Under the pieces are notes generated by a model that ran no database searches, was not told where the DNA came from, and saw only the letters and a list, made by a program, of their open reading frames with translations. Made by a program: the position numbers and the translations under genes. From NCBI GenBank assembly GCA_963756365.1, contig CAVWNF010000003.1, positions 1,860,001-1,924,000 on the forward strand: a stretch of DNA of 64,000 nt, given 5' to 3'. Source of the stretch: WHTI01 sp963756365 (GTDB taxonomy: Bacteria; Actinomycetota; CADDZG01; WHSQ01). Of the stretch, positions 53,740 to 62,736 are shown in pieces; the stretch's first letter is position 1; each line of letters opens with the position of its first letter.

Positions 53740-55165
53740 TCACCCGTGAAGCGGCTTACCGACGAGATGGAGGAACGTCTCCCCGAGAGCCTCGGACAAG
53801 GTGGGGTGAGGGTGGATCAACTCCGCGAGTTCGCTGGGATAGGCCTCCCACGAGGTTGCCAACTGAGCCTCGGTGATCAGGTCGGACGCGCGTGCTCCGA
53901 TGATGTGAACACCAAGGACCGCTCCGTCCTTCTCGGCCACCGTCTTCACGAATCCCTGTCCCCCACCGATCATCAGCGCCCTGGCATTCGCCTGCCACGG
54001 GTACTTCGCCGTGACGACGTCGTAGCCGAGTTCTTTCGCCTTGTCCTCCGACAGACCAACGGCCGCCACCTCTGGCTGGCAATAGATGACGTGTGAGATG
54101 TTCTTGTAGTCGACCGGCATCGGACTCTCGCCCCCGAGCACCTCGGCAACCTTGATGCCCTCGATGAAGGCAACGTGCGCCAATTGTGGATGCGGCCAGT
54201 TCGCCTCCGGGATGTGGATGACATCTCCGATCGCGTACACACCGTCGGTCGAGGTCTTGAACAGAGGATCGACGACGATGAACCCCTTGTCGGTGGCGAC
54301 CCCGGCTTCCTCGAGGCCGATGTCTTCCGACCTCGGAGCACGTCCGATCGCGACGAACGCCCGGTCGGCCTTGAGCGTCTCGGCCTTTCCGTCCTTCTCG
54401 ACCTTGATCTCGATGCTCGAATCCCCCACCTCGGCACCGGTGACCGATGTGTCGGTGAGGATCCTTATGCCGCGCTTCTCGAGAGCCTGGAGCAGCGACT
54501 TGGAGATGTCCGCATCCTCAGCCGGGGCGATCCGGTCGAGCATCTCGACCACCGTCACCTCGGAACCGAAGCTCTTGTAGATGCTGGCGAACTCGAGTCC
54601 GATGTAGTTGCCGCCCACCACGATCACGGAAGCTGGAACGTCCTCCGCGGTCAGTCCGTGGTTCGAGTTGTGCACGACACCGCCATCGGCCTTCAAGAAC
54701 GGGAGGTCTCTGGGAACGGAACCCGTGGAGATGACGACCCCCTTGGTCGCCGTGATCACACGGTCGCCATCAGCTGTCTCGACCGCGACGGTGCGCTTAT
54801 CGACGAGCTTTCCAGTGCCCTCGATCAGTTCGATCTTCTTGCGCTTCACGAGACCCGAGAGGCCCTTGTACATGCGGTCAACGACCGACTGCTTGAACGA
54901 CTGGACCTTGCTCCAGTCGAAATCCGGTTCCGCGGCGATGATCCCGAACTCACTCGGCCGAGCGGAACTCATCCATGAGGTCGGCGGAGTGGAGAAGAGC
55001 CTTGGTTGGGATGCAGCCACGATGGAGGCACGTGCCGCCCACCTTGTCGTTCTCGATCATCGCAACGGACAGGCCCAGGGACACCGCACGGAACGCGCAC
55101 GAATATCCCCCGTTCCCGCCACCGAGGATCACTACATCGAAAGATTCCTTCTTGTTATCAGCCAT
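53740..55165 (-). CDS. lpdA: Dihydrolipoamide dehydrogenase E3 (one frameshift)
   Basis: About 474 residues across a one-base shift near 54945-54955. ATG 55165: FAD motif [15 protein letters not shown], redox pair C46-x4-C51 in [11 protein letters not shown]. Frame shifts after DEFRSAE, and continues [15 protein letters not shown] motif [27 protein letters not shown], second FAD motif GVYAIGDVI, and catalytic [12 protein letters not shown]. Reoxidises the lipoyl groups of E2. Confidence 0.9.
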
Positions 55166-55190
55166 GGTTTGACGATAACCCGCCCAGGCC

Positions 55191-55442
55191 TCACTCCTCG
55201 AAGTGGACCCCGCAGTGTTTGCAGTAGGGGGCGTTGGGCGAATTGAGGCCCTTGCAGTCGGGGCATCCGAACGGTTCCACGGTTCCGGTCGATACCTTCC
55301 TGATCGCGGCGATGGCCAGGACCCCGAAGGACAAGATGAAGGCAAGCGTGACTGCTCCCCGGGTGTCCACGCCCGCCCTGACCGCGAGCGCAGCGGTAAG
55401 CGCCATACCGGCGAGCACTACCGTCGCCATCACCCGGTTCAC
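55191..55442 (-). CDS. Small membrane protein with zinc ribbon
   Basis: 83 residues from GTG 55442: two membrane helices ([31 protein letters not shown]) then CPDCKG and YCKHCGV, a zinc ribbon (C-x2-C pairs). GTGA overlap with the hydrolase gene. No named family. Confidence 0.6.
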   Translation of the reverse strand: MNRVMATVVLAGMALTAALAVRAGVDTRGAVTLAFILSFGVLAIAAIRKVSTGTVEPFGCPDCKGLNSPNAPYCKHCGVHFEE

Positions 55443-56188
55443 AGGATCCGCCCCAGCCAGTCGAGGGCCATCTCGACGGCTTCGTCAACGCGCCTCAGTT
55501 GGTGGCCGGCCCCCGGGATGATCCTCAACTCGCCCGAGTTCGCCCGATCGGCCAGCTTGGTCGCATGATCGACCGGCACGACGTCGTCTGCATCGCCGTG
55601 GACGATCAGCGTCGGCACTTTGACGGCGATTATCGATCTCTCTGCAGTCACCGACGAGAACTCCTCGACGAAGGCTGCCGGATCCTCGTGTGCCTCGGGA
55701 GAGATCTCCATCCCTGCCTCTTGGGTGATGCGCGCGACCGCGTCGTCCGGGTCCCCGGCGAACAGAGACCATCGAGCGGGCGCAGCGAAAAGGACCAGAG
55801 CATCGAGGGAGGCTCCACGTGCGACCATCTCGCATGCGACCGCTCCCCCCGCCGACGACCCGACCACCGCGAGTGGCAACCCACCTGCACCGTCGAGGGC
55901 GCGCGCTGCATCGACGATCGAGCGTGCGTCCCGCACCCAGCCTTCGATCGAGAAATACCCAGGGCTGTCGTTCGCCCCGCGCATCCCAGCCCACGCCGCG
56001 ACCCAGCCCTCTGAAGCGAACCGTTGGGCGAGCCCCGGATACCCGGTGTCATCCGCATCGGGGGGGTTGATCGTTGGGATGCCGTGGAGGAGGACGACGA
56101 TGCCCCGTGGATCCTCGGGAACGTACGCGCCGCCCCGAAGACGGGACCCATCGCACAGAACGGCCAGCGACCTCTCGATGAACTCCAC
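55439..56188 (-). CDS. Alpha/beta hydrolase
   Basis: 249 residues. GIVVLLHGIPTI, nucleophile elbow GSSAGG, Asp in VHGDADDVVP, and final His in GAGHQLR make a complete Ser-Asp-His triad. Esterase-like; cargo unknown. Cytoplasmic. Confidence 0.85.
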   Translation of the reverse strand: MEFIERSLAVLCDGSRLRGGAYVPEDPRGIVVLLHGIPTINPPDADDTGYPGLAQRFASEGWVAAWAGMRGANDSPGYFSIEGWVRDARSIVDAARALDGAGGLPLAVVGSSAGGAVACEMVARGASLDALVLFAAPARWSLFAGDPDDAVARITQEAGMEISPEAHEDPAAFVEEFSSVTAERSIIAVKVPTLIVHGDADDVVPVDHATKLADRANSGELRIIPGAGHQLRRVDEAVEMALDWLGRIL

Positions 56189-56213
56189 CCGCGAACCCTA
56201 CGCGTTCGTAGGG

Positions 56214-56888
56214 CTACTCGACCCACACCGCTGCGGAGAGTTCGTGTGACAGGGCGTGGCGTTCGGAAGCGTCCCCCACGGTGACGAACAGAGGACCCCC
56301 AACCGGTCCCCGATCGATCACGGTGACACGAGCACCTGGCTTGATATCGATGCCCGCCAGGTACTCGAGCGCATCCGCCCTGTCATCCGGCACCCCGCGC
56401 ACGACGACCTCATCTCCGTTCGCCGCGTCCCACAGAGGTCGTCCGATGTGAGGTGGGATCGTCCCGTCCTTCGAGGGGATGGGATGGCCATGAGGATCGT
56501 GAGACGGGTCGCCCAAGACCTCGGCGATGCGGTCTTCGAGGTCCTCCGAAAGGACGTGTTCGAGGATCTCCGCCTCGGCGTGCACCCTGTCCCACGGCAC
56601 TCCGAGCGCCTCGGCCAGGTAGGTCTCGAGGAGGCGGTGATGCCTGATCACCTCGAGGGCGATCTTGCGGCCAGACTCGGTCAACTCGGCGCCCTTGTAG
56701 GGGTGATGGACCGCCAGCCCCATCGAGTCCAGTCGCTTGAGCATGTTCGTGGCCGATGCCGCAGACACGCCGAGTCTCTCGGCGAGATCCTTCGTCTGCA
56801 CCGCACCCTCGAACTCGGATGGGCGCGTGGATGTCAGATGCCAGAGACCCTTCAGATAGTCCTGGACGGCGGGAGTGGCGGCGCTCAT
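56214..56888 (-). CDS. DtxR/MntR-type metal-dependent repressor
   Basis: 224 residues. HTH QTKDLAERLGVSAASATNMLKRLDSMGL; metal-binding dimer domain with HHRLLETYLAE, VHAEAEILEHVLSE, DPHGHPIP; and SH3-like C-terminus. Binds Fe2+ or Mn2+ to repress. A palindrome 9 bases upstream of the ATG could be its own site. Divergent from a CDF exporter. Confidence 0.9.
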   Translation of the reverse strand: MSAATPAVQDYLKGLWHLTSTRPSEFEGAVQTKDLAERLGVSAASATNMLKRLDSMGLAVHHPYKGAELTESGRKIALEVIRHHRLLETYLAEALGVPWDRVHAEAEILEHVLSEDLEDRIAEVLGDPSHDPHGHPIPSKDGTIPPHIGRPLWDAANGDEVVVRGVPDDRADALEYLAGIDIKPGARVTVIDRGPVGGPLFVTVGDASERHALSHELSAAVWVE

Positions 56889-56896
56889 CCTTCTAA

Positions 56897-56912
56897 TTTA
56901 GCCATATCTAAA
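56897..56912. promoter_or_regulatory. Palindrome TTTAG-N6-CTAAA, likely DtxR-type operator
   Basis: TTTAG (56897-56901), six bases, CTAAA (56908-56912), AT-rich in a GC-rich region, just before the repressor ATG and in the 104-base gap to the CDF gene. Resembles boxes bound by DtxR/MntR-family regulators; prediction. Confidence 0.5.
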
Positions 56913-56992
56913 CCAGACTTGGAACTGGCGCTGGTACGAGACGCCTGGGAGAAGATCGCCCACGGCTCCCCCGGGCACGTACGCTTCCCGGG

Positions 56993-58363
56993 ATGGAGCG
57001 CACCGCCGAACGTGCAGCAGGGATCGCCCTCGCCGTCACTATCGTTCTAGGCATCGCCAAACTGGTCGTCTGGTCGATGACCGGCAGCCTCGCCGTTCTC
57101 ACTCAAGCGCTCGACTCGATCCTCGATATCGTCGCCCTCGTTCTCGTGTTCCTAGGGGTTCGGATCGGAGCGCGACCGGCCGACGAATCGCACAACTACG
57201 GGCATGAGAAGGCGGAGAACCTCGCCGCGTTCGCGCAGACGATCATCCTCGGCGTCGTCGTTCTGGGAGTAGCCCTCGAGGCGGTCAACAGACTCGCCGG
57301 GGGCGAAACCATCACCACTCCGTGGTACTCGTTCGCACTCCTCGGCGTCTCCGCGGTCGTGGACGTCTTTCGGGTTCGGATGCTCAGGACCGCCGCAGCG
57401 GCGGCCGACTCGGACGCCCTCCGAGCAGGAGCGCTCAACTTCACCACAGACATCGGTACCGCGATGGTGGCGCTCTTGTCTCTCGGTTTCGTCCGGGCCG
57501 GGATCGAACGAGCAGACGCGATCGGAGGTCTGATCGTCGCGGCTGCCGTCTCGGTCGCTGCGATCCGATTGGGACGACGGTCGGTTGACGTCCTTATGGA
57601 TCGAGCACCGGAGGCTCCGCTACGGGCGATCTCGGACGCCGCTTCGCACGCCCAGGGCGTTGCCGAAACGCGCCGGGTACGCGTACGGACCGCAGGGCGG
57701 AAGCTCTTCGCCGACGTCACCGTCGCGGCAGGGAGAACCTCTTCGTTGGAACGGGCGCACGACATCGCCGAAGCCGTCGAGAAAGAGATCGAGCGGGTTG
57801 TCCCTGGGGCAGATGTCGTCGTGCATGTCGAGCCGATGACGGCGGAGAGCGGTCTCGTCGAAAGGGTCTACGCGGCCGCTAGTCGCGTCCCCGGCACTCA
57901 CGAAGTCCACAACGTCAACGTCCATTCGTTCGACGACGGCGCTGGACTACAACTACATGTGACCCTCCACGCGAAGGTATCCCCGGGCACATCGATCCAG
58001 AGCGCACACGAACTATCCGAGGCGATCGAGCGAGCGGTCGTCGCCGAACTGGAACCCGGTACCCGTGTGGATACCCACATCGAGCCGTTGGAGCCGACGT
58101 CGAAGGGCACGGTCGTGACCGGCACTCGGGCCGACATCGTCAGATCCGTCACGGCCGCAGCCATCGATGAGACGGACGTTCTCGATTGTCACGAGGTGAT
58201 CGTTACCGAAGCGGACTCACGCTTATCGGTGACCGCCCACGTGCATGCCAGAGCGAGTCTGTCCCTGGTGAGGGTCCATGAGGCGGCCGATCGGATCGAG
58301 CAGAAGGTGCACATCGCTCATCCGGAGGTTGGCCCTGTTCTTATCCATTTCGAGCCGCAGTAA
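56993..58363 (+). CDS. Cation diffusion facilitator with three C-terminal domains
   Basis: 456 residues. Six membrane helices; metal site residues appear as ALDSILDIV (D-x3-D in TM2) and ALNFTTDIG (N-x3-D in TM5), plus HNYGHEKAENLA. Beyond the usual single cytoplasmic domain there are three consecutive CDF-type domains ending VVVHVEP, DTHIEP and LIHFEP. Likely exports Mn2+ or Fe2+ to match the neighbouring DtxR-type gene (inference). Overlaps the next, opposite gene by 23 bases. Confidence 0.87.
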   Translation: MERTAERAAGIALAVTIVLGIAKLVVWSMTGSLAVLTQALDSILDIVALVLVFLGVRIGARPADESHNYGHEKAENLAAFAQTIILGVVVLGVALEAVNRLAGGETITTPWYSFALLGVSAVVDVFRVRMLRTAAAAADSDALRAGALNFTTDIGTAMVALLSLGFVRAGIERADAIGGLIVAAAVSVAAIRLGRRSVDVLMDRAPEAPLRAISDAASHAQGVAETRRVRVRTAGRKLFADVTVAAGRTSSLERAHDIAEAVEKEIERVVPGADVVVHVEPMTAESGLVERVYAAASRVPGTHEVHNVNVHSFDDGAGLQLHVTLHAKVSPGTSIQSAHELSEAIERAVVAELEPGTRVDTHIEPLEPTSKGTVVTGTRADIVRSVTAAAIDETDVLDCHEVIVTEADSRLSVTAHVHARASLSLVRVHEAADRIEQKVHIAHPEVGPVLIHFEPQ

Positions 58364-58769
58364 GAGCACCCCTCGAGTTCCACGCCAGCCATCCAGCGAT
58401 CGCAACGATCAAGAGAAGGCTCGCGTTCTGAAGAGCGACGTCGAGCGCTCCGAGGTCGCCGCGATTCATGAGATGGAAACTCAGATGAGGGATCGCGAAC
58501 ACCAGATAGGAGCCCGCGGCAGCGAGGGTCAGCTTTGCATCCAGTAAGTACGCAGCGGCCGCGAACAGAACCGCGAACGCGAGGTTGAAGGCTCCTACAT
58601 CGGTGACGAGGTGTTCATTGAACTCCCCTATCGCGGACACCCACGAACGACCGTAGCCAGGGAAACCGGAGAAGAAGCTCCCGGGGAAGAAGAGTGCCCA
58701 CACTCCGACGAAACCCCCCTGGATAGCGAGGAACCACAACCCCGCTTTGACCCATCGATCTCGCTCCAT
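58341..58769 (-). CDS. Four-helix membrane protein, unknown
   Basis: 142 residues with about four membrane helices (GLWFLAIQGGFVGVWALFF, FNLAFAVLFAAAAYLL, LAAAGSYLVFAIPHLSFHL, ASLLLIVAIAGWLAW). No domain assigned. Its end overlaps the CDF end. Confidence 0.7.
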   Translation of the reverse strand: MERDRWVKAGLWFLAIQGGFVGVWALFFPGSFFSGFPGYGRSWVSAIGEFNEHLVTDVGAFNLAFAVLFAAAAYLLDAKLTLAAAGSYLVFAIPHLSFHLMNRGDLGALDVALQNASLLLIVAIAGWLAWNSRGALTAARNG

Positions 58770-58895
58770 GAGTACCTCCGTCGGCGGTAGACCGCTGGTC
58801 GGTCCCGGCTGTGCCTAGAGTAAGGAGATCCGATCACAAGCGACAGTGCAAGCCGAAGGTCATAACCGAGGCAGTGGATGAGGAGGCGGTTCGAG

Positions 58896-59666
58896 ATGAA
58901 GCTGTTGGTCACGGGAGCCTCCGGCATCCTCGGTCGCGAAGTGGTCGCCGCAGGGATCGCCGGGGGCCACGTTCCCGTCGCGATGACCCGTCGGAAGCAA
59001 CTCGATGTGCCACCAGGTGCATCGTTCATCACCGCTGACGTCCTCGATCGGGATTCTCTCGATGCAGCGGTTGCAGAGGTTGACGCGGTGATCCATTGCG
59101 CGACGGATCCACGTGGTGCCGCCCGCGACACCGAGGTCACGGGAACCAAGAATCTGATCGACGCGATGGACTCAGCGGGGGGTGATCCGCACCTCGTCTA
59201 CGTCTCGATCGTCGGGGTGGATCGGATACCGCTCCAGTACTACGCCGCGAAGATCGAGGCCGAGCGCATCGTCGAAGAGGGTCGGGTCCCGTGGTCGATC
59301 CAACGCGCCACTCAGTTCCACAACCTCATCGTCGGTGGCTTCGGAGTGGCGCTCAAGAAGTTGCCCGTGTTGCCCGTTCCTCGGGGCTTCGCCTTCCAGG
59401 TGTTGGACCCGCGTGACTGTGCAACACGACTCCTCGAACTGGCCACGGAAGCGCCCGCCGGACGAGCGCCCGACATCGGTGGGCCGGAGGTCCGCTCGAT
59501 CGAGGACCTCGCCAGGACCTATCTCGACACCGTCGGGATCGACAAACGGGTCATCCGACTCCCCGCGGTCGGAAAGAAAGCAAGGGCGTTCAAGGGTGGT
59601 GGGAACCTCTGCCCCGAGAATCCCTACGGGACGATCACCTTCGAGCAGTACCTCGAAACGATCTAG
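58896..59666 (+). CDS. NAD(P)-binding atypical SDR (NmrA-like)
   Basis: 256 residues from ATG 58896 with GAGGAGG upstream. MKLLVTGASGILGREVVAAG Rossmann motif, then DAVIHCATDPRGAARD, VYVSIVGVDR; lacks the YxxxK site of extended SDRs except YYAAKIEAERI (Tyr, Lys). Function in redox sensing or NAD(P) metabolism possible. Stop uses CTAG shared with the next gene. Confidence 0.8.
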   Translation: MKLLVTGASGILGREVVAAGIAGGHVPVAMTRRKQLDVPPGASFITADVLDRDSLDAAVAEVDAVIHCATDPRGAARDTEVTGTKNLIDAMDSAGGDPHLVYVSIVGVDRIPLQYYAAKIEAERIVEEGRVPWSIQRATQFHNLIVGGFGVALKKLPVLPVPRGFAFQVLDPRDCATRLLELATEAPAGRAPDIGGPEVRSIEDLARTYLDTVGIDKRVIRLPAVGKKARAFKGGGNLCPENPYGTITFEQYLETI

Positions 59667-61222
59667 GCGACGACCACCGAAACGGTGTGATAGCCGGCCG
59701 CCCCATCGGGATGTGGGGCAGCTGGTGACGCGGTTTGGGTCTCGCCGGAACCATCCGTCGCCCGGCACATCACGGTCGTCGTGCCCGCTCCCTCGGGGAT
59801 CCACCGGTACGCCCACAAGGTCCACGCGAACGGAGACAGAGGTTCCTTGAGCGTCGCCTTGCTCCACGTCTCGCCGCGATCAACCGATACCTCTACCGCC
59901 GAGATCCCGCGATCCCCCGCCCACGCGACTCCCGCCACCCACGTCGATAGCCCGCTACGCGCGGAACCGTTCTCGCCAACGACGTCCATCCGCGACTGCG
60001 TCTTGATGACCGCGGGATCCGACCACCCTCGCTTCTGCCAGTAGCCCAGGTAATCGCTGCTGACGACCTCGATCGCTTCCAGCCACTTAACGTTCTTCAT
60101 CCCGTAGATCCCCGGGATGCGCACGCGACATGGGAAGCCGTGCTCCTGGTGCAGCGGTTGTCCGTTCTGCGACACGGCGATGATGACCGAGCCATCCATC
60201 GCGACCTCGAGAGGGATCGAGTCCGAGTATCCGTCGGCTGCGCGGAACACGACATCCATCGAGCCGGGCTTGGGCGACGCGGCTTCGAGCACATCGGCGA
60301 GTCGCACCCCACCCCATGCCGAGTTACCGATCAGATCCCCGCCGACCTCGTTCGAGATGCACGTCAAGGTCACGTACTCCTCGATCACCTCGAATGTGTT
60401 CTGAAGCCCATCGAACGAGTACGTGGACGCGGTCTCGACCTCGCCAGCAACCGAGAGTTTCCACGAGGACGCATCGACGGACGGCTGGACGAGATTGATG
60501 TCCACGACATAGTGCTCTGCGGCTGAGGTCACTTCCGGGCTCAGACCCGCGATGTCTGGGAATCCCTCGGTCCGAGGTGCACTCACTGGGACGGAGGGGG
60601 CGACGAGCGCAACATCGGTGTCCGGGCCCGAGAATCGTCCTGCGATGGCCCTCACCAGCGCTCCCCCCGCGCCGAGTCCAACGGTGGCGATGAGACCGAC
60701 CCGTAGCGCGCGCCGGCGCGACGCGTCGCCTTCGATGTCGTGCGACAGCGCACCCGCCATCGACCGGGAGACGCGCGCGTAGAGAGGGATCGCCAGCGCC
60801 GAAGCGATCGCAGTTTGGATCACGCTCGCTGACACCGACGGTGACGACAGGCTCGCTACCAGCGCGATCGACGCCAACAGCAGCCCGGTTGCATAAGGCC
60901 TCAGCACTCCGCCGCGTCGAGTTCGGACCAGAGCCTCACCGCCGAAGACCACCGTCAGGACGAGCGCGGCGATGGTCAGCAACCGACGCGCCCAGTGACC
61001 GAACGTCTCGATGAAGAACGTTGCGACGTCTCCGGGGGTCAGACGGAGGAATCTCTCGGCGATCGCCTGGGGGGCGAAAGGAGCTCCGTCCCAGACCTTC
61101 GACAATCCCCACAGAAGGATCAACGCGGACGCTGCGCCCACGGCCCCCGCAGCTCTGATGGCGGTCTTGTCAGGGCCGTGGTCGGTCGTCTGTTGGTCCC
61201 GCTCGTCCGTGTCCAGCTCCAT
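59663..61222 (-). CDS. Membrane-anchored molybdopterin oxidoreductase (sulfite-oxidase family)
   Basis: 519 residues from ATG 61222. N-terminal half has several membrane helices (AGAVGAASALILLWGL, LTIAALVLTVVFGG, GLLLASIALVASLSS, IQTAIASALAIPLYA). C-terminal half is a Moco domain: TLTCISNEVGGDLIGNSAWGGVRLADVLE with Mo-binding Cys, HQEHGFPCRVRIPGIYGMKNVKWLEAIEV, and a dimerisation domain (SVDRGETWSKATLKEP). Membrane-bound YedY/SorA-like enzymes oxidise or reduce S or N compounds. No Tat signal seen; anchored instead. Confidence 0.86.
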   Translation of the reverse strand: MELDTDERDQQTTDHGPDKTAIRAAGAVGAASALILLWGLSKVWDGAPFAPQAIAERFLRLTPGDVATFFIETFGHWARRLLTIAALVLTVVFGGEALVRTRRGGVLRPYATGLLLASIALVASLSSPSVSASVIQTAIASALAIPLYARVSRSMAGALSHDIEGDASRRRALRVGLIATVGLGAGGALVRAIAGRFSGPDTDVALVAPSVPVSAPRTEGFPDIAGLSPEVTSAAEHYVVDINLVQPSVDASSWKLSVAGEVETASTYSFDGLQNTFEVIEEYVTLTCISNEVGGDLIGNSAWGGVRLADVLEAASPKPGSMDVVFRAADGYSDSIPLEVAMDGSVIIAVSQNGQPLHQEHGFPCRVRIPGIYGMKNVKWLEAIEVVSSDYLGYWQKRGWSDPAVIKTQSRMDVVGENGSARSGLSTWVAGVAWAGDRGISAVEVSVDRGETWSKATLKEPLSPFAWTLWAYRWIPEGAGTTTVMCRATDGSGETQTASPAAPHPDGAAGYHTVSVVVA

Positions 61223-61266
61223 GGCTCCATTGTGAGGCCGGGAGTCTTTTATGGGGTTCGGAACGA

Positions 61267-61866
61267 TCACCAGCCCCTGTCTTGCCACTCCTTCAGGTGC
61301 GGGCGTTCGTCCCCGATCGTCGTGTCGTTGCCGTGGCCCGGATAGACCGCAGTCTCATCAGGAAGTGTGAAGAGCTTCGTTTCGATATGCCCGATGATCT
61401 GCTCGAATGCCTGCTGGTCCCCCCAGGTGTTCCCCGGGCCGCCCGGGAACAGGGTGTCACCCGAGATCAGATGACGGCCCGTCCACAGACATATCCCACC
61501 AGGAGTGTGACCAGGCGTGAACAACACGGTCACATCACGTTCTCCGAAGTGGATCGTGTCGCCCTCCGAGACCTTCCGGTTGATCGGTACCGGGTACTCC
61601 TCGCCTGGATGCGCATAGACGGGGACCCCTAGACGCTCGACCAGTTCCGGGAGAGCTTGAACGTGGTCTGCATGTCCGTGGGTCTGGACGATCCCAACGA
61701 TGTTGGCGCCGTCGCATGCCTCGAGGATCAGCTCCGGTTCGAAGCAACCATCCACCAACAGGGCGTCGTGGGTTACGGGACACTCGAGCACGTACACGTT
61801 GTTCTCCATCGCGCCGACACGGATCTTGCGAACGATCAGGTCGTCGCCTTCGTAGTGATGCGTCAC
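61267..61866 (-). CDS. MBL-fold hydrolase (glyoxalase II-like)
   Basis: 199 residues from GTG 61866 (GGAGG five bases before). Metal motif THGHADHVQ, FTPGHTPGG, SGDTLFPGG, YPGHGNDT: all ligands of the metallo-beta-lactamase fold. May hydrolyse thioesters. 13 bases after the folate-binding YgfZ-like gene. Confidence 0.88.
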   Translation of the reverse strand: MTHHYEGDDLIVRKIRVGAMENNVYVLECPVTHDALLVDGCFEPELILEACDGANIVGIVQTHGHADHVQALPELVERLGVPVYAHPGEEYPVPINRKVSEGDTIHFGERDVTVLFTPGHTPGGICLWTGRHLISGDTLFPGGPGNTWGDQQAFEQIIGHIETKLFTLPDETAVYPGHGNDTTIGDERPHLKEWQDRGW

Positions 61867-61879
61867 GGATGCCTCCGGT

Positions 61880-62716
61880 TCAGGAGATGACTGTTGCTTC
61901 GAGCGTACCGATGGTGACCTTCTGTCCGGTCTCAACAGTGTGCTTTAGGACCGCCAAGGCGCGTGTGCCCGACGCCGAGGTGACCACGCCACAGTTCTCG
62001 TCGTCGATCGTGACGTCTGCTCCCACCACGAGGTCCTCTTCAGCTTCGATGCTCCGGACGGTGCGGTTCACCTTCCCGCGGAAGTGGATCTTGGCGACCG
62101 TTTCCTGGCCTACGTAGCACCCCTTATCCAGATCGAGAGCTCCGATCTCCTCGAGGCGTGCCTCCTGCGGGATCGTGTGGTTGCCCATGTCGAGCCCCCA
62201 CCGCGGAACCCCGGCCTTGATCCGGAGATCCTCGAGTTCGCGTTCATCGATCGGCTCGGCGCTCGCCGCGAGCTCTTCCAAGAGCGTGCCGAGGTCGGAT
62301 CGGCGCACCCACAGGTAACCCGCATCCACGCCCCAGGTGGTGGCCGGGTGAGCTGTAGCAGGAACCCCCACGGTGAGGTCTCGCCACCCCTCGCCGACGA
62401 GTAGTACGAGGCCCATCTCCTCGGACACGTCCTCGATCTCGACCTGTGTGGCAAAGACGTAGCGGCGGAACTCATCGGGGAAACTCTCACGCAGAGAGGG
62501 CTCGAAGTGCATCAGGATCGCGTTGTCGCTCGCGACCGCCTCGAAGAATCCGACCATCCGGCCCTTCGCCGTAAGCATGGCCCCGGAGCGCGCCTCCCCT
62601 GGATCGATGTCCTCGAATGAGCGCGTGACGATCTGATGGAGGAACCAGGCGCGCTGAACCCCGGTGAAGCGGAGCTTCCCGCGGTCCGAGGCGTCGTTGT
62701 ACCTGATGGTTGCCAT
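61880..62716 (-). CDS. ygfZ: YgfZ/GcvT-like folate-binding protein
   Basis: 278 residues. Diagnostic KGCYVGQE motif plus FTGVQRAWFLHQIVTRSFEDIDPGEAR-type N-domain. YgfZ uses folate in Fe-S cluster enzyme repair and maturation, e.g. for MiaB-like enzymes and LipA (family knowledge). ATG 62716 is divergent from the acyl-CoA dehydrogenase. Confidence 0.9.
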   Translation of the reverse strand: MATIRYNDASDRGKLRFTGVQRAWFLHQIVTRSFEDIDPGEARSGAMLTAKGRMVGFFEAVASDNAILMHFEPSLRESFPDEFRRYVFATQVEIEDVSEEMGLVLLVGEGWRDLTVGVPATAHPATTWGVDAGYLWVRRSDLGTLLEELAASAEPIDERELEDLRIKAGVPRWGLDMGNHTIPQEARLEEIGALDLDKGCYVGQETVAKIHFRGKVNRTVRSIEAEEDLVVGADVTIDDENCGVVTSASGTRALAVLKHTVETGQKVTIGTLEATVIS

Positions 62717-62736
62717 ACCTCTATTCTCAACGCACC

